DNA from: Desulfonispora thiosulfatigenes DSM 11270
Lineage (GTDB): Bacteria; Bacillota; Peptococcia; Peptococcales; Desulfonisporaceae
Direction: 5' to 3'
Length of the DNA: 64,000 nucleotides
NCBI RefSeq assembly: GCF_900176035.1
Contig: NZ_FWWT01000008.1
Span: forward strand, 62,001 to 126,000
Shown here: positions 8,973 through 17,519 of the stretch, piece after piece
Numbering within the stretch: the stretch's first letter is position 1
How the letters are laid out: each line of letters begins with the position of its first letter
Made by a program: the position numbers and the translations under genes
Notes under the pieces: model-generated
Databases searched by the model: none
Told to the model about the DNA's origin: nothing
Seen by the model: only the letters and a program-made list of their open reading frames with translations

Positions 8973-10220
8973 TTGGAACCTGGGGTCACGTGGCAATTTA
9001 TAGCCTTACTTGTTTTACTATTTTTTTCTGGTTTTTTCTCTGCATCAGAGACTTCTTTAATGTCCCTTAGTAAAATAAGACTTAGAAATATGGTAGATGA
9101 AGGTGTTAAAGGAGCAGAATTAATTAGTAAACTAATAGAAAATCCAAATAAATTGTTAGGATCTATTTTAGTAGGAAATAATGTTGTTAATATTGGTGCT
9201 TCGGCATTAGCAACTTCTCTAGCAATTGATACTTGGGGAAGTACGGGTGTAGGTATTGCAACTGGAATAATGACTATTCTAGTGTTAATTTTTGGTGAAA
9301 TTGTGCCAAAATCTATAGCTACCCAAAATTCAGAGAAGGTTGCGTTAAAAGTATCAAGAGTAATAGCTTTTATTGCTACCATTTTAAACCCTATTATCAT
9401 AGTATTAATATCTTTAACAAATGTTATTGTAAGGTTAATAAGTGGTAAGGCTCCGAAGAAGCAACCTTTTATTACAGAAGATGAATTAAAAACAATGGTT
9501 ACAGTAAGTCATGAAGAAGGTGTTTTAGAAAACGACGAGAAAAAGATGATTGACAATGTTTTTGAGTTTGGGGATTCACAGGCAAAGGATGTCATGACTC
9601 CACGGATGGATATTGTATCAGTAGATATAAATTCAACCTATGATGAAATTCTTACTATTTTTAAAGAAGAAAAATTCTCTCGCCTTCCTATCTATGAGGA
9701 AAATAATGATAATATCGTGGGAATATTATATATTAAGGATTTCATTTTCTTTGAGGGTGATAATGAAACCTTTAACGTAAAGAATTTCATGCGAGAACCT
9801 TTTTTCACCTATGAATTTAAACGTACTTCTGAGCTATTTGCAGAAATGAGAACAAAGCATATTCCTATGGCTATTGTCTTAGATGAATACGGTGGGACTG
9901 ATGGTATTATAACCATTGAAGATCTCGTGGAAGAAATAGTGGGTGATATCAGAGATGAATATGACCACGAAGAAGTAGATGAAATTGAAGTAATTAAAGA
10001 AGATGAGTATGTTCTCCGGGGAAGTACGCGAATAGATGTAGTCAATGAATTGATTGGGGTTCACTTGGAGTCAGAGGATTTTGATTCTATTGGTGGCTTT
10101 GTAATTGATATCTTAGGCAGATTCCCTAGTATGGGGGAAAAGATTGAACACAATAATATCCAATTTATCATTGAAGAAATCGAAAAAAATCGAATTGAAA
10201 AATTAAGGATGCTAACGTAA
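8973..10220 (+). CDS. CNNM (DUF21) / CBS-pair / CorC_HlyC membrane protein
   Basis: This family (HlyC/CorC, YhdP/YqhB-type) is linked to Mg2+/Co2+ efflux or resistance. The 415-residue protein has an N-terminal DUF21 membrane domain with ~4 helices (motifs FFSGFFSASETSLMSLSKIR and NKLLGSILVGNNVVNIGAS). A CBS pair follows (DVMTPRMDIVSVD, FSRLPIYEEN, IPMAIVLDEYGGTDGIITIEDLVEE), then a C-terminal CorC_HlyC domain. TTG 8973 is taken as start because GGGAG lies ten bases upstream and the protein then begins at the usual place. GTG 8964 is possible but too close to the ribosome site. It is monocistronic. Confidence 0.9.
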   Translation: MEPGVTWQFIALLVLLFFSGFFSASETSLMSLSKIRLRNMVDEGVKGAELISKLIENPNKLLGSILVGNNVVNIGASALATSLAIDTWGSTGVGIATGIMTILVLIFGEIVPKSIATQNSEKVALKVSRVIAFIATILNPIIIVLISLTNVIVRLISGKAPKKQPFITEDELKTMVTVSHEEGVLENDEKKMIDNVFEFGDSQAKDVMTPRMDIVSVDINSTYDEILTIFKEEKFSRLPIYEENNDNIVGILYIKDFIFFEGDNETFNVKNFMREPFFTYEFKRTSELFAEMRTKHIPMAIVLDEYGGTDGIITIEDLVEEIVGDIRDEYDHEEVDEIEVIKEDEYVLRGSTRIDVVNELIGVHLESEDFDSIGGFVIDILGRFPSMGEKIEHNNIQFIIEEIEKNRIEKLRMLT

Positions 10221-10329
10221 AAACACATAAATAAGATTAGATAGTTGTTATAGGTAAGAATAGCTTAATCATTTGCTCAAGCAATAATTAAGCATAAAGT
10301 CCGATCAAAATTAATTAAATCTGTATAAA

Positions 10330-10365
10330 AAAAGGGATTTTACTTAAACTAGTAAAATCCCTTTT
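10330..10365. terminator. Bidirectional rho-independent terminator
   Basis: A perfect 15-bp stem (10330-10344 / 10351-10365) with a 6-base loop is flanked by A-run and T-run, so it works on both strands. It separates the convergent CNNM-protein and lipoprotein genes. Confidence 0.88.
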
Positions 10366-10448
10366 AATTTGAGCAATTATTGCTTTTGCTATAACAATTT
10401 TAGGTAGCTAATTTATAGGATAAGCTTGACCTAATATTGTTTGTGTTT

Positions 10449-11915
10449 TTATTTCTTTTTAATAGTTACCATTTGCGTTTTTGCGTTCCACTTCACACCG
10501 TAACCTACTTTTTCAAAATCTCTAATTTGGACAAAAGTAGTATTTTCAATAATAGTACCTGTGATCTCTGTACGTTTATCACCACGTTCTATAAAAGCTA
10601 CTTTAGCAGTTTCGTCCCAAACTACCTTTTCATCAAAAGCTTCTGCTATCTGACGAAGAGGTAAATAAGTTCTATCATTAATAATCTTAGCTTCTACTTC
10701 TGCAAAATCTGTGTCTAGTCCTTTTGATAATGTGTAAAAATTGCCATCTATACTAACATTCATTTTTGGTGGCATTTTTTTAGCTACTAATTCTAAGCTC
10801 GTAAGATCTTTATTTGGGAAAGAATATTCAAACGGCTCAATTACTTTGCTTGTTGCTTTTTCTGTAAGTGACATATTAAAAGATTCATCCTTATTTGCAG
10901 GGTCTTTAATATGAATTTTAATTGATTGCTCTGAAGAATAGTTACCTTCAGCTAGTTTAGTTATTTTAGTTTCAATTTTTGAATCGCCTAAAGTTTCTTT
11001 AATCATAGGATTTATAAAGGCATCCATTTGATTGATTTGAGCCTTCATTTCTTCTTTGTCAGCACTAATATTAGTTAACAGTTCATCAATTCCCTTAACT
11101 GCTTCTGTTTGCATTTCAGGAGTTAACTGAAACATTTTTAATTCTTCAGCATTTAAGTTTGTAATGAAGTTTTTAGCAAAGTTTCCTACCTTATTACTAT
11201 TTTCTAAAGAATATAGTAAAAATGGTTTTAAGAAATTAGTAAGACTATTAGCATCAAGTTTTACAATATACGTATCTCCCTTTTGCTCAATCATCCCTAA
11301 TTCAAAATCACGATAAACCTCGTGTACTAGACCATCTAATAATTTAATAGATATATCACGTTGCTTTTTAATTTGACCATCGCCATATAAAGGAGTTTCT
11401 AAATCTTTTTGACTATTAATGTGAATATATTTAGCATCACCTACTGCTGCTAAAAAGTCTTTAATTTCTTCATTATCACTAAATCTCTCTAAAATTATCT
11501 TTAAATCATCTACTTTTAAATAAATATTATCGCCTTTAATTGTGTACGAAATTAATTTTTCTTTGCCATTTGTAAATTTATTTTTTAAATAAAAGCTTCC
11601 ATCCATAAATTCATCTTCGACATTAACGCGCATTTCATAATTTAAAGTGGAGAACTTTAAAAGAGTTTGCAGCATTGCTAGATCCTTTTCGCCCATTTCT
11701 TCTTGCATTTCTTTCGGGATTTGATCAAGTTTAATCTCTACTTCACCAGTAGTTTCATATACATTTAAATTGCTCATTTCCTTTTGCAGATCATATAATC
11801 CTAGTTCTGCAGGCGTACAACCTGTCAATAAGCCAATTAGTAAAACTGGTACCAATACTAAGGTTAATATTTTTGTCTTGTGTAATTTTAACTTGTCCAC
11901 TTTTATTTTATTCAT
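10449..11915 (-). CDS. Lipoprotein with C-terminal copper-amine-oxidase-like (stalk) domain
   Basis: A 488-residue exported lipoprotein. A Lys-rich N-terminus and hydrophobic stretch ILTLVLVPVLLIGLLTGC place the lipid-modified Cys in an LTGC lipobox. The middle (~40-365) is a mixed alpha/beta region that I do not recognise. The last ~105 residues have the Cu_amine_oxidN1 pattern: INDRTYLPLRQIAEAFDEKV, VVWDETAKVAFIERG and VQIRDFEKVGYGVKWNAKTQ. That domain is common as a cell-wall module in anaerobic Firmicutes and does not imply copper chemistry. GAGGAGGG precedes ATG 11915. It is separated from the two-component genes by 262 bases. Confidence 0.8.
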   Translation of the reverse strand: MNKIKVDKLKLHKTKILTLVLVPVLLIGLLTGCTPAELGLYDLQKEMSNLNVYETTGEVEIKLDQIPKEMQEEMGEKDLAMLQTLLKFSTLNYEMRVNVEDEFMDGSFYLKNKFTNGKEKLISYTIKGDNIYLKVDDLKIILERFSDNEEIKDFLAAVGDAKYIHINSQKDLETPLYGDGQIKKQRDISIKLLDGLVHEVYRDFELGMIEQKGDTYIVKLDANSLTNFLKPFLLYSLENSNKVGNFAKNFITNLNAEELKMFQLTPEMQTEAVKGIDELLTNISADKEEMKAQINQMDAFINPMIKETLGDSKIETKITKLAEGNYSSEQSIKIHIKDPANKDESFNMSLTEKATSKVIEPFEYSFPNKDLTSLELVAKKMPPKMNVSIDGNFYTLSKGLDTDFAEVEAKIINDRTYLPLRQIAEAFDEKVVWDETAKVAFIERGDKRTEITGTIIENTTFVQIRDFEKVGYGVKWNAKTQMVTIKKK

Positions 11916-11991
11916 CTTGCCCTCCTCGTTTAGTTATAATTAGATTATTCTTTCATGGTTCGGCTAATCTTCGTACCACTTCCCTTCTTTT

Positions 11992-12051
11992 AAAATAAAT
12001 CGTGCTTAAATTTTAACATACTCTAAAAAATAAATCATGTTTAAACTTTAA
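11992..12051. repeat. Two 25-base direct repeats upstream of the lipoprotein gene
   Basis: 11992-12016 and 12027-12051 match at 22 of 25 positions, with a 35-base period. They lie 77-136 bases upstream of the lipoprotein start and downstream of the histidine-kinase gene. The shared core is TTAAA-Y-TTT-A-A. Spacing and position are compatible with response-regulator binding sites. The rest of the intergenic region holds nothing else I can name. Confidence 0.4.
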
Positions 12052-12177
12052 AATAATCCTTTTTAATATACTTTTGACAGAAAGAGTAAAATTCCTTTTT
12101 AAAATTTTGTTTCCTAAAAAATAAAATGCAAATTGCATCCTATTGGGCAGGAAATTATTTTATGAACTAAATCTCTA

Positions 12178-13611
12178 TTACGTAAAAGTTGTTTTCTTTG
12201 TGGGTTTAGCAATTATTAAAGTAAAGATTGTGCCTTTGATAGAACTTTCTTTTAAAATCAAGTCACCCCCTAATTCCTGAGCCATTAATTTACTAGAAGC
12301 AAGCCCTAATCCTAATCCTCTGATATTATCCATTTTTTCCTTTCCTCGATAGAATCGTTCAAATATTAAATCTTGCTCCCCTAGAGGAATCCCCCTCCCA
12401 TTATCTTTGATATCAATTCGAATTTCATTATTTTCTTGATGCATAATTATCTCTATTTTTCCCTTATCCCTAAGAGCTTGTTTAGCATTATTCAATAAAT
12501 TATATAAGATTTGTCGGATACGATTAGGATCAGTTTGAATCAAAATAGACTTCTCAAGTAAAACAGTATTTACTTCTACCACGTCTTCCTGTCCAATATG
12601 CCATTGATAGGTAATTTCTTTAATAAGTAAATTTATATCAACTTTTTCTTTATCTACTTTTATAGCCCCAACTGCAAAGGAGTTATAATCTAATAAATCT
12701 TCAATCATTTTTTCTAGTCTATTTGTTTCCTCATAACACATCTCCAAAAACTCATTTTCTTCTTCTTTAGAAACAACCCCATCTTTCATAGCTTGGAGCA
12801 GGGCGCTTATTGAAGTAACTGGAGTTTTTAACTCGTGGGTAATACCTGCTAAAAGTTCTGTACGCAGCCTTTCTAAACTTTTTAATCGAATAGTCATTTG
12901 TTCAAAAGAATTCATTAATTCGTATATTTCTTTTTGCTTATGATTATTATCTAAATGTATATCATAATTACCATTATCAACTTTATTCATAGCTTCTTTT
13001 AAATCCATTATAGGCCTAGATAGTTTGCGGGTAAGTAAGTATATTACTAACCACCCGAGAATAGCTAAACCAATTAGCATCATCACTAGAAGTTTCATTT
13101 CCTCAGGACTTTTAATAATACTTCTTTCAGGATTGAGCATAATAACCCAACCAAGGGTTTCGTTATTAACCGTTTCAATTTTATGTGTTACTTGATAAAA
13201 AACTTTATTATTACTAAATTTTATTTTCTTGTAATGTTCTGTATCTTCTAAAGATAAGAATGTATTATCCAATATTATTTTATCTATGATAGGTGATTTA
13301 CCATAAACTATTTGCCCACGTTTGTCCAAAACCATTATAAAACCTTTATCTAACTTTAAGAATCTATCCCTTTTTTCAATGATTCTTGCAAGCTTAAAAT
13401 TAATATTCATTTGACCGTTATTATCAATAACTATATCTGCTATTTCAGAAGCAAAAATATGCATAATGTCTATACGTTTTTTTATGGTACTATTTTTTAT
13501 AAATAAAGTAGAAATAATTCCAATAAGTATTAAGCCAATTAATAAAGTAACCAAATATCTCGTTGTCCAGTAACGCAGTAAGGGAACTCTCTTGTCATTT
13601 TCCTTTAACAC
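12178..13611 (-). CDS. Two-component sensor histidine kinase
   Basis: A membrane sensor kinase of 477 residues. Transmembrane helix 1 lies at ~18-38 and an extracytoplasmic sensor region at ~40-172. Helix 2 at ~173-193 is followed by HAMP (to ~246) and HisKA with phospho-acceptor H259 in GITHELKTP. HATPase_c follows, with N box NLLNNAKQAL, G1 box DNGRGIP and G2 box GLGLGLASSKLMA. The start is GTG 13611, overlapping the response-regulator gene by 17 bases, so the pair is translationally coupled. The ligand is unknown; the neighbouring lipoprotein and secreted protein are possible targets. Confidence 0.94.
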   Translation of the reverse strand: MLKENDKRVPLLRYWTTRYLVTLLIGLILIGIISTLFIKNSTIKKRIDIMHIFASEIADIVIDNNGQMNINFKLARIIEKRDRFLKLDKGFIMVLDKRGQIVYGKSPIIDKIILDNTFLSLEDTEHYKKIKFSNNKVFYQVTHKIETVNNETLGWVIMLNPERSIIKSPEEMKLLVMMLIGLAILGWLVIYLLTRKLSRPIMDLKEAMNKVDNGNYDIHLDNNHKQKEIYELMNSFEQMTIRLKSLERLRTELLAGITHELKTPVTSISALLQAMKDGVVSKEEENEFLEMCYEETNRLEKMIEDLLDYNSFAVGAIKVDKEKVDINLLIKEITYQWHIGQEDVVEVNTVLLEKSILIQTDPNRIRQILYNLLNNAKQALRDKGKIEIIMHQENNEIRIDIKDNGRGIPLGEQDLIFERFYRGKEKMDNIRGLGLGLASSKLMAQELGGDLILKESSIKGTIFTLIIAKPTKKTTFT

Positions 13612-14284
13612 AAAATTGATACCCCAATCCTCTAATAGTTTTTATCGTACCTTCTGATGATGCCCAATTTTTTAAAATATTTCTAATTCTTTTAATAGCC
13701 AAATCAACCGCTCTATCGCTACCTTCAAAATCAATTCCCCACACATTATCAATTAACTGCTCTCTCGTAAATGTCTGATTAGGGTGTTTTGCAAAAAAAA
13801 TTATTAGGGAAAGATCCCTGGGAATAAAAGTAAGTTCTAATCCCTGGTGAAAAATCCTATGAGATTTAAAGTCGACCTTTAAATTACCGAAATATCTAAT
13901 ATCTTCGTTATCCATAAATTCATGAGCCGATCTTCTTAATACCGCTCTTACTCTTTCAATAACTTCCTCGGCAATAAAAGGTTTAGTTATATAGTCATCT
14001 GCACCATTTTTTAAACCTTTTAATTTATTGTCAATTTGCCCAAGTGCGCTTAACATAATAACTGGACAAGAGCTTTTTTGACGTATATCCTCTAAAATAC
14101 TCCAGCCATCTTTATTAGGCAGCATAATATCCAATAAAACAAGATCTGGATCTAAGCTTGCAAATTTTTGAACGGCTTCATCTCCATTAAATTCCTGAAA
14201 TACTTGATATTTTTCTTTTTCTAAATATAATTTCAAAACACGAGAAATTGCAGGCTCATCTTCAATAATTAATATTTTTTTCAT
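13595..14284 (-). CDS. OmpR/PhoB-family response regulator
   Basis: A 229-residue DNA-binding response regulator. The receiver domain (1-~120) has acidic residues E8-D9, phospho-acceptor D52 (LLDIMLP) and the switch segment KNGADDYITKPF. The C-terminal winged helix (~130-227) carries TFIPRDLSLIIFFAKHPNQ, FTREQLIDNVWG, RAVDLAIKRIRNIL and TIKTIRGLGYQF, typical of OmpR/PhoB. It is read before, and overlaps, the kinase gene. The upstream gene (14441-14893) has TGACA half-sites 11 bp apart ahead of it, a spacing these regulators commonly bind. Confidence 0.95.
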   Translation of the reverse strand: MKKILIIEDEPAISRVLKLYLEKEKYQVFQEFNGDEAVQKFASLDPDLVLLDIMLPNKDGWSILEDIRQKSSCPVIMLSALGQIDNKLKGLKNGADDYITKPFIAEEVIERVRAVLRRSAHEFMDNEDIRYFGNLKVDFKSHRIFHQGLELTFIPRDLSLIIFFAKHPNQTFTREQLIDNVWGIDFEGSDRAVDLAIKRIRNILKNWASSEGTIKTIRGLGYQFCVKGK

Positions 14285-14354
14285 ATTAATGCTCCTTCCC
14301 CTATTTTATTTTACTCATTCTAGATCTAAAAGTAAAAAGCTTTACATAAATTTA

Positions 14355-14389
14355 GGAACATGACCTTCTTTTAAAGAAAGTCATGTTCC
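14355..14389. terminator. Stem-loop between the secreted repeat protein and the response regulator
   Basis: Ten-bp perfect arms GGAACATGAC (14355-14364) and 14380-14389 enclose a 15-base segment that can pair internally. There is no strong T-run on either strand. It could attenuate or process the transcript between the secreted-protein gene and the two-component genes. Confidence 0.5.
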
Positions 14390-14440
14390 ATGTTTAACTA
14401 TTACTGTTTTTTCTATTTATCATTATTAAGTTTTACCTAA

Positions 14441-14893
14441 TTACTTTTTAAAATTTTTACCTGGTCCAAAATTCTTAATTCCTAACTCTTCCATTTGTGT
14501 TTTTGCTTGTTCTTTAGTTAACTCGCCTGCTTTTACCTTTTCTCTAATTTCGGTTAACTTGGCCTTGGTTGCTTCATCTATTTTCATTTCTGGTTTTTTA
14601 TGATCAGGAAATTTAATTCCTAACCCTTCTATTTCCGCTTTTGCTTGTTCTTTAGTTAATTCTCCTACTTTTACCTTTTCTCTAATTTCGGTTAACTTCG
14701 CCTTAGTTGCGTCATCTAGTTTCATTTCTGGTCTTTTATGGTCAGCAAGGTTTTGTTTAAATGCTCGGTGTATCCCAGGCTTGTTGTTTTCTACCTCTGT
14801 TTTGCTTACAGTATCTGCAGCAAAAGATGCTGTTGGTGCTAGCAAGCTTAAGCCTAAAGCACCTGTGGCAAGTACGGATAATATTTTTTTCAA
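14441..14893 (-). CDS. Small secreted protein with two 46-residue tandem repeats
   Basis: A 150-residue exported protein. The signal peptide (MKKILSVLATGALGLSLLAP) probably ends after ASFA at residue 25. Two units at residues 52-97 and 98-143 are nearly identical, each containing ATKAKLTEIREKVK, GELTKEQAK and a GIK end. They are predicted helical, highly charged and Cys-free. The start is TTG 14893 with GGAGAGG upstream. Function not recognised. The repeated Glu/Lys helices recall periplasmic metal- or stress-related helical proteins, but no family signature is visible. It lies directly upstream of the two-component genes, so it may be their target. Confidence 0.75.
   Translation of the reverse strand: MKKILSVLATGALGLSLLAPTASFAADTVSKTEVENNKPGIHRAFKQNLADHKRPEMKLDDATKAKLTEIREKVKVGELTKEQAKAEIEGLGIKFPDHKKPEMKIDEATKAKLTEIREKVKAGELTKEQAKTQMEELGIKNFGPGKNFKK
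14465..14740 (-). repeat. Tandem repeat of 138 bp, two copies, inside the secreted-protein gene
   Basis: Copy 1 is 14740-14603 and copy 2 is 14602-14465. The copies encode 46 residues each, with roughly four fifths of positions identical, and nucleotide similarity is visible over most of the length. This indicates a recent internal duplication. Confidence 0.7.
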
Positions 14894-14950
14894 TGTAATC
14901 CTCTCCTTTTGTAATTAATTTGATTACATTGTTAGATTAACAGGTGAATG

Positions 14951-14966
14951 TGTCAGCTAAATGTCA
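14951..14966 (-). promoter_or_regulatory. Pair of TGACA half-sites 11 bp apart upstream of the secreted-protein gene
   Basis: On the minus strand TGACA occurs at 14966-14962 and 14955-14951, 11 bp apart. They lie 58-73 bases upstream of TTG 14893. OmpR-family regulators bind direct repeats of this period, and such a regulator is encoded next door. This is inference only. Confidence 0.35.
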
Positions 14967-14974
14967 ATAGAAAA

Positions 14975-15625
14975 TTAATTTTTAATAAACAAGCCATATT
15001 TCCTTTTAATTCTCTGGAGCATTTTTTCCCATTTATGCGCAAATACTTTTAAGAAAAATACATTTGAAATTCCATGGGCTAAATCAAAATAAAAGCTAGC
15101 TAAATAGGCCGTCAATAAGCCTTTCCAAGAAAAAGGAGAAATAAAACCAACTAAAAACCACAAATTCATTATCCAGCCAAAAATAAAACCCCAGACAAAA
15201 CCAAAGATTAATAATTTGGGGGAGCTATTGAACCAGTTTTTTTTCTGAAAATATCCCGCCGTAAACCCCATTAAACCCCATGCAAACATTTGCCAGGGTG
15301 TCCAGGGTCCTTGTCCTAAAAAAATATTCGAAACAAACGCACTAACTATCCCTACCAAAAATCCGGTCTCCCTGCCAAAGACAATTCCAGTCATAATAAT
15401 TACAAACGAAGTAGGTTGAACGCTGGGTAATGCCGCAAAAGGTATTCTACTTACAGCAGCAATAGCAGCTAAGATCGCAATTATTACAATCTCTTTTGCT
15501 TCTAGCTTTTTAGCTTCAAATTTGCGTATTAAAGGAATAAAAGATAAAACCATAAGTGCAACAGCTACTAATAAATAATAATTTGACGTCCATACTATAC
15601 CTAAAGTCATATCTTTAAAAATCAT
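14975..15625 (-). CDS. ECF transporter substrate-binding (S) component, probably corrinoid
   Basis: S components are small membrane proteins that bind one vitamin and dock on an EcfA/EcfT module. This 216-residue protein has ~6 hydrophobic helices. It shows the S-component pattern IAAVSRIPFAALPSVQPTSF, followed by a glycine-rich helix (TGIVFGRETGFLVGIVSAFV) and WTPWQMFAWGLMGFTAGY. It overlaps the ATPase gene by 11 bases and ends the operon. Neighbours carry transcobalamin-like domains and a cobalamin riboswitch lies at the head of the cluster, so cobalamin or a precursor (CbrT-like role) is the likely substrate. The sequence alone does not prove it. Confidence 0.85.
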   Translation of the reverse strand: MIFKDMTLGIVWTSNYYLLVAVALMVLSFIPLIRKFEAKKLEAKEIVIIAILAAIAAVSRIPFAALPSVQPTSFVIIMTGIVFGRETGFLVGIVSAFVSNIFLGQGPWTPWQMFAWGLMGFTAGYFQKKNWFNSSPKLLIFGFVWGFIFGWIMNLWFLVGFISPFSWKGLLTAYLASFYFDLAHGISNVFFLKVFAHKWEKMLQRIKRKYGLFIKN

Positions 15626-17519
15626 CTTTTTTCACATCTTTATTATTTATATCGTTCTTATGACTATCAGCTGTATTGCACAATTTAATCACATCTGTTT
15701 CTGTTAAAGCTGTCGGCAGATAGTCTCTTATAGCTCTATTGATAGCTGTGGTGTAATAATAATTACTACTAAAAAAATCCGTAGGGCTTCCGCTAAAAGA
15801 TATTTCACCATTAAATAAAAGTGCGCACTTCGTGGCATACCCAGCTGTAAATTCAACATCATGGGTACTCATAATTATGGTCAAGCCTTTTTGACGTAAT
15901 TTATTCAGAATCTGCATAAAATTTACTTTAGAGATAGGATCTAAACCTTTAGTAGGTTCATCAAGTAATAAAATATCAGGATTATTAAGTAGCACACAAG
16001 CAATGGCAAGTTTTTGCTGCTGCCCTCCACTTAAATCATAGGGGTGCTTTGAAAATAAGTTTTGCAAATCAAATAAAGTGATAATTTGCTCTCGAGTAAT
16101 TTGGCTAACCTGATTACCTTGAATTAGTTGGTCGTTTCTAAGTTTAGCATTTATAAATTTAGTATTTAAGCTGTTTTGAGTATTTACGTTATTAACTTTA
16201 ACCCCAGAGTGCTCTAGCTCGGCTTCCACCGTGTCCAGCGTAAAATGGAGCAAAGGATTTTGAGCAACATAACCTATTTTTTGATATTTTTCTGGATTAT
16301 CTATCTGCTTTAATTTTTTATTGTGTAAATAAACATTACCCTTTTGCGGTGAAAGTAGCCCCGCTAAAACTTTTAACAGAGTGGACTTACCTGCTCCATT
16401 TCCCCCTAAAACAGCTAAAAAATCTCCTGCTTCAATAGTCAGGGAAAGATCCTTTAATATTAAAGGGCTTTTAGGACTATATTTAAAATAGATTTCTTGA
16501 CATTTTAGTAATGGATCAGGGGTGGGGGATTTTGACCGAATAACTTTGAACTTATTATGTTCTGATTTATTATTAAATTTATTATTTACACCATCATTTA
16601 ATTTATTACTAATATTATGCTCATTGTTATTATTTTGTTCATTAGCACCGCTTCTACTATTTGACTTAATCACTTGTTTGTTTTCTTTAATAAATTGTTT
16701 TGCTTCTCGTACTGTGAGTGGAATTTGCTCTGTCTTTATTTTGCTGGTATTATTTAAGTTTTGGTACATTCGGGCAATTGCAGGTAAAAAGGCTAAATCC
16801 CTAGTTTGCTTACTTTCCATTATAGTTTTACTAATTTGCTTTGGATTACCTTGATATTTTATTTTTCCTGCTTCTAAGTAGACAATTTTGTCGGCCAGGG
16901 GAAAAACATCTTCTAGTCTATGCTCACTTAAAATAACTGTTAGAGAAAGTTCTTGATTTAAGTCATAGAGCATTTTAATAAATTTCTTTGCCCCAATGGG
17001 ATCTAATTGAGAAGTGGGCTCATCTAAAAGAAGTACCTTGGGCTGAAACATTAATACCGAACACAAATTAACAATTTGCTTTTGACCACCTGATAACTCA
17101 TGAATAAGCTTATCTAAAGAATCTTCTAAACCAAAAAAGGTAACAATTTCAGAGGTTCTTTTTTTAATCACTTCCGGTGCTAGTCCTAAATTTTCTAATG
17201 AAAAGGCAAGTTCTTGGATTACAGTATCTAAAACAATTTGATTTTCGGGATCTTGAAAAACCATGCCTATTTCACTAATCGATTTTAGCAAATCTAATGA
17301 TTCCAGTTCTTTATCTTGATATAAAATTTGCCCTGTTTTTTCCCCGATGGGAGTTATCTCTTTTTTTAAATTGCGTAATAACGTGGTTTTCCCAGATCCT
17401 GAGGGCCCACATAATACTACAAAACTTCCTTCTTCTATCATTAAATTGACCCCGGTTAACGCATTTTCCTGTTCCCCAGGATAGCGAAAATTCAGGTTTT
17501 TAATTTCCATAATTGCCAT
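15615..17519 (-). CDS. ECF transporter fused double ATPase (EcfA-EcfA')
   Basis: Energises vitamin import by the ECF complex. It is 634 residues with two ABC domains. Domain 1 (~1-255) has Walker A GPSGSGKTT, signature LSGGQKQ and Walker B VLLLDEPTSQLDP. Domain 2 (~335-605) has GGNGAGKST, LSGGQQQ and ILLLDEPTKGLDP. Most ECF modules use two separate ATPases; fusion is a known variant. The linker at ~275-325 is unusually Asn/Ser/Lys-rich, and a second Asn-rich insertion lies in domain 2 before the signature. The gene overlaps the T gene by 28 bases and the S gene by 11, so all three are coupled. Confidence 0.94.
   Translation of the reverse strand: MAIMEIKNLNFRYPGEQENALTGVNLMIEEGSFVVLCGPSGSGKTTLLRNLKKEITPIGEKTGQILYQDKELESLDLLKSISEIGMVFQDPENQIVLDTVIQELAFSLENLGLAPEVIKKRTSEIVTFFGLEDSLDKLIHELSGGQKQIVNLCSVLMFQPKVLLLDEPTSQLDPIGAKKFIKMLYDLNQELSLTVILSEHRLEDVFPLADKIVYLEAGKIKYQGNPKQISKTIMESKQTRDLAFLPAIARMYQNLNNTSKIKTEQIPLTVREAKQFIKENKQVIKSNSRSGANEQNNNNEHNISNKLNDGVNNKFNNKSEHNKFKVIRSKSPTPDPLLKCQEIYFKYSPKSPLILKDLSLTIEAGDFLAVLGGNGAGKSTLLKVLAGLLSPQKGNVYLHNKKLKQIDNPEKYQKIGYVAQNPLLHFTLDTVEAELEHSGVKVNNVNTQNSLNTKFINAKLRNDQLIQGNQVSQITREQIITLFDLQNLFSKHPYDLSGGQQQKLAIACVLLNNPDILLLDEPTKGLDPISKVNFMQILNKLRQKGLTIIMSTHDVEFTAGYATKCALLFNGEISFSGSPTDFFSSNYYYTTAINRAIRDYLPTALTETDVIKLCNTADSHKNDINNKDVKKDDF

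Noticed and set aside
10240-10400. Nested inverted repeats around the terminator (TTGTTATAG and GCAATAATT arms)
   Set aside because: Short 9-bp arms at long distance in AT-rich sequence; not strong enough to report as a structured RNA.
14975-15625. S component as a riboflavin or biotin transporter
   Set aside because: No FMN or biotin riboswitch or related gene is nearby, while the neighbours point to corrinoids. It stays an inference and is stated as such.
16522-16854. Plus-strand 110-codon Leu/Phe-rich frame
   Set aside because: It is antisense to the Asn-rich linker of the ECF ATPase; AAT-rich codons read backwards give Leu/Ile codons. No ribosome site.
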